Shown: positions 62,257 to 64,000 of the stretch, piece by piece
Layout of the letters: each line of letters begins with the position of its first letter
Numbering within the stretch: the stretch's first letter is position 1
Assembly: GCA_036374135.1 (NCBI GenBank)
Contig: DASUUK010000024.1
Span: 81,305 to 145,304 of the forward strand
Reading direction: 5' to 3'
Source of the DNA: Euzebyales bacterium
GTDB taxonomy: Bacteria; Actinomycetota; Nitriliruptoria; Euzebyales; JAHELV01
Length of the DNA: 64,000 nt
The notes under the pieces: generated by a model
Database searches by the model: none
Seen by the model: only the letters and a program-made list of their open reading frames with translations
What the model was told of the DNA's origin: nothing
Translations under genes and position numbers: made by a program

Positions 62257-63255
62257 CTACGCCCCCTCGATTGGGCCGTCGTGCGTCGCACGGTCACCGG
62301 CTGACGGGCGTCCTTCACGCGAACGCCCTCGGGAGACATTCCCTGGGCCGTTGTGAGTCGCGCCGCCACACCCGCCGTCCACGTGCTCGACGGATGCAGC
62401 ATGCACACCACGGTCATCCACCGCCTCTCCCGGCGCGAGGAGCAAGTTGTCGATCAGCCGCGTCCCGCCGACGCGCGCCGCGACCAGCGCCCGTGCGGCG
62501 TCGTGGCCGGGACCCGACAGCGGCTCGAGGGTGTCGGGGTCGACGACCTCGGCGTAGTCCACCGCGATGCCGTCGCCGTCGCGCAGTGCCCCCCACAGTG
62601 CGGCACGAGCGGCGTCGGCATCGCCGCTCCACGCCGCGGCCGCGCCCCGCAGGGCCTGTGAGAGGCGGAGCGCACGCGTCCGCTCGTCGGCCGTCAGGTG
62701 CACGTTGCGGCTCGACAGCGCCAGACCGTCGCCGTCGCGGACGGTCGGCAGTCCGACGACGTCCACCGGCACGTTCAGATCGGCCACCATCCGGCGGATG
62801 GTGGCGAGCTGCTGGTAGTCCTTCTCACCGAAGAACGCCAGGTGCGGGCCGACCGCGTTGAACAGCTTGACGACGACCGTCGTGACCCCCGCGAAGTGAC
62901 CCGGCCGGAAGGCACCCTCGTACCGGTCGGTGAGGCCCGTGACCTTGACGGAGGTCGCGAGATCGTCCGTGAACGCCTCCGCGTCCGGAGCGAACACGGC
63001 GTCGACACCCGCGGCCCGCAGCTCGTCGAGGTCGCCTGTCAGGTCACGTGGGTACGTGGCCAGGTCCTTCGCGTCGCCGAACTGGAGTGGGTTGACGAAG
63101 ACGCTGACGACCACCGTCGGGCACCGCGTCCGGGCGGCCGAGACCAGTGACAGATGACCGGCGTGCAACGCACCCATGGTGGGCACGAGCCCGACCGGAC
63201 CGTCGGCGGCCGCGCGCCAGCGGCGCAGGTCGACGATGGTGTTGGCGACGAGCAT
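62257..63255 (-). CDS. panC: pantothenate synthetase with extra C-terminal tail
   Basis: 332 residues; family members are near 280. It joins pantoate and beta-alanine using ATP. PTMGALHAGHLSLV has the HxGH signature, FVNPLQFGDAKDL binds pantoate, FFGEKDYQQL and LALSSRNVHLTADER complete the site, and the normal end TRLIDNLLLA is at about 280. About 50 polar, Gly/Arg-rich residues follow, without recognisable fold. The ATG at 63255 has GGAG 5 bases upstream; a GTG at 63261 would overlap the previous stop. panD, often next, is absent. Confidence 0.92.
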   Translation of the reverse strand: MLVANTIVDLRRWRAAADGPVGLVPTMGALHAGHLSLVSAARTRCPTVVVSVFVNPLQFGDAKDLATYPRDLTGDLDELRAAGVDAVFAPDAEAFTDDLATSVKVTGLTDRYEGAFRPGHFAGVTTVVVKLFNAVGPHLAFFGEKDYQQLATIRRMVADLNVPVDVVGLPTVRDGDGLALSSRNVHLTADERTRALRLSQALRGAAAAWSGDADAARAALWGALRDGDGIAVDYAEVVDPDTLEPLSGPGHDAARALVAARVGGTRLIDNLLLAPGEAVDDRGVHAASVEHVDGGCGGATHNGPGNVSRGRSREGRPSAGDRATHDGPIEGA

Positions 63256-63257
63256 GC

Positions 63258-64000
63258 TCACTCCGGGTCGAGGATCTCGGTGATCACACGGGCGCGCGCC
63301 TCGTCGAGCCCGGCCCGTCGAGCGTAGGACAACGCGAGCCGCGCCAGCGCACGGTAGGCCGGCACGGCCTCCGGCATCGTCGCGCGCAGATCGGCCAGGT
63401 GCGCGTCGACCGTGCCACCGTCGCCGCGGCGCACCGGTCCGGTCAACGCCGCGGCACCGTGGGCTGCGGCGTTCAGGGCCGAGGCACGCACGAGCGGTGT
63501 CAGGAAGCGCTCGGGGTCGGTGACCCCGACCGACAGCAGCAGGTCCCGCGCGAGCGCGACCACCGCGCTGGTCCCGTTCGAGCCGACAGCCAGCGCCGCG
63601 TGGTAGCGCACGCGGTCGACGTCGCGCACGTCGACCGGCACACCGCCGACGGTCGCCACCAGGTCGTGGGCCCACCCACGATCCGCCTCGGCGGCCGTCA
63701 CAGCCCAGGCCGTGCCCGGCAGCGCGGCGCGTCCCGCCTCGGGCGTGGGGAAGGTCTGGGCGGGATGACAGGCTGCGACATGCGCCCCGGCGAGCGCGAC
63801 GGGGCGCAGCACCCGCAGCCCGTGCCGACCCGAGGTGTGCAGCCAGCGTCCGCCCGGCCGGACCACGTCCGCGGCAGCCAGTCCGCGCAGCACATCCACC
63901 AGTGCGTCGTCGCCGACGGTGACCAGCACGATGTCGGCCGTCGCGGGAACCTCCGTCGCCGGCACGACGCGGGCCGTCGGGACCGCCGCGGCGAACCGCT
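63258..64000 (-). CDS. DUF2520/Rossmann-like oxidoreductase (N-terminus beyond window)
   Basis: About 247 codons are visible; the frame stays open to the window edge, so the true start lies outside. The visible part has DIVLVTVGDDALVDVLRGLA from the Rossmann domain, GGRWLHTSGRHGLRVLRPVALAGAHVAACHPAQTFP, and the helical DUF2520 end with ALAVGSNGTSAVVALARDLL and VRASALNAAAHG. It resembles F420-/NADP-dependent oxidoreductase-like proteins commonly just upstream of panC. Its stop overlaps the panC initiation region. The substrate is unknown; a ketopantoate-related role is suggested only by position. Confidence 0.85.
   Translation of the reverse strand, partial: RFAAAVPTARVVPATEVPATADIVLVTVGDDALVDVLRGLAAADVVRPGGRWLHTSGRHGLRVLRPVALAGAHVAACHPAQTFPTPEAGRAALPGTAWAVTAAEADRGWAHDLVATVGGVPVDVRDVDRVRYHAALAVGSNGTSAVVALARDLLLSVGVTDPERFLTPLVRASALNAAAHGAAALTGPVRRGDGGTVDAHLADLRATMPEAVPAYRALARLALSYARRAGLDEARARVITEILDPE

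Overview
This window is dense, very GC-rich bacterial DNA with GTG and ATG starts and short gaps. It looks like a chromosome segment of an actinomycete. Markers pointing that way are the NucS mismatch endonuclease, the GuaB3 plus DUF5319 pair, ClpC together with a Clp N-domain paralogue, a YacP-type NYN domain, and a glycosyltransferase resembling the mycofactocin type. A deep-branching, high-GC class such as the Nitriliruptoria is my guess, but nothing here proves the class. I saw no tRNA, rRNA, CRISPR array, transposase, integrase or prophage.

Layout. 1-6.2 kb: two sodium/solute symporter systems, one with a DUF4212 small subunit and one with a two-helix partner, followed by a LytS/LytTR two-component pair that probably controls uptake of a small organic acid. 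6.2-8.4 kb: malate dehydrogenase, FolD and a small acidic protein. 8.5-15.7 kb: a membrane-anchored Ser/Thr kinase, an EamA exporter, an SDR, purH and purN, and a membrane protein with a decayed HD-GYP-like domain and a Pro/Glu tail. 15.9-18.5 kb: sucD, sucC and a stand-alone B12-binding domain, consistent with propionyl/methylmalonyl-CoA to succinate flow. 18.6-24.6 kb: a small membrane protein, a repeat-rich spacer, a lipase-like hydrolase, PcrA/UvrD helicase, a receiver-like protein without its phospho-acceptor, and topoisomerase IB. 24.6-30.7 kb: DUF2207 protein and guaA (in one operon with the topoisomerase), a macro-domain protein, and fused ATP sulfurylase/APS kinase.

30.9-35.3 kb: a GH13 alpha-glucosidase, an unusual NYN-nuclease/APH-kinase fusion, and a second kinase-like protein of unknown type. 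35.4-39.7 kb: guaB3, a DUF5319 protein with zinc ribbon, an SLC13-type transporter and nucS. 39.8-47.2 kb: a field of hairpins, clpC, lysS, a GNAT, a strongly palindromic spacer, OsmC, and a Clp N-domain protein without an ATPase. 47.4-48.65 kb: a glycosyltransferase broken by two frameshifts in the same sequence context.

48.7-59.9 kb is a two-carbon/hydroxy-acid block. It holds glcD-glcE-glcF and a CitE-like lyase on the minus strand, a 1033-residue FAD/Fe-S dehydrogenase on the plus strand, a tartronate-semialdehyde reductase type enzyme, and a non-canonical Nramp-fold transporter followed by a 28-residue one-helix microprotein. 59.9-64 kb: a secreted or anchored HExxH metalloprotease-like protein, type III pantothenate kinase, PanC with an odd tail and no PanD, and the C-terminal part of a DUF2520/Rossmann protein cut by the window edge.

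The most novel-looking items are the NYN-APH fusion with its neighbours, the Nramp-like transporter with its microprotein, the ATPase-less Clp N-domain protein, the decayed HD-GYP protein, and several compact inverted-repeat fields.
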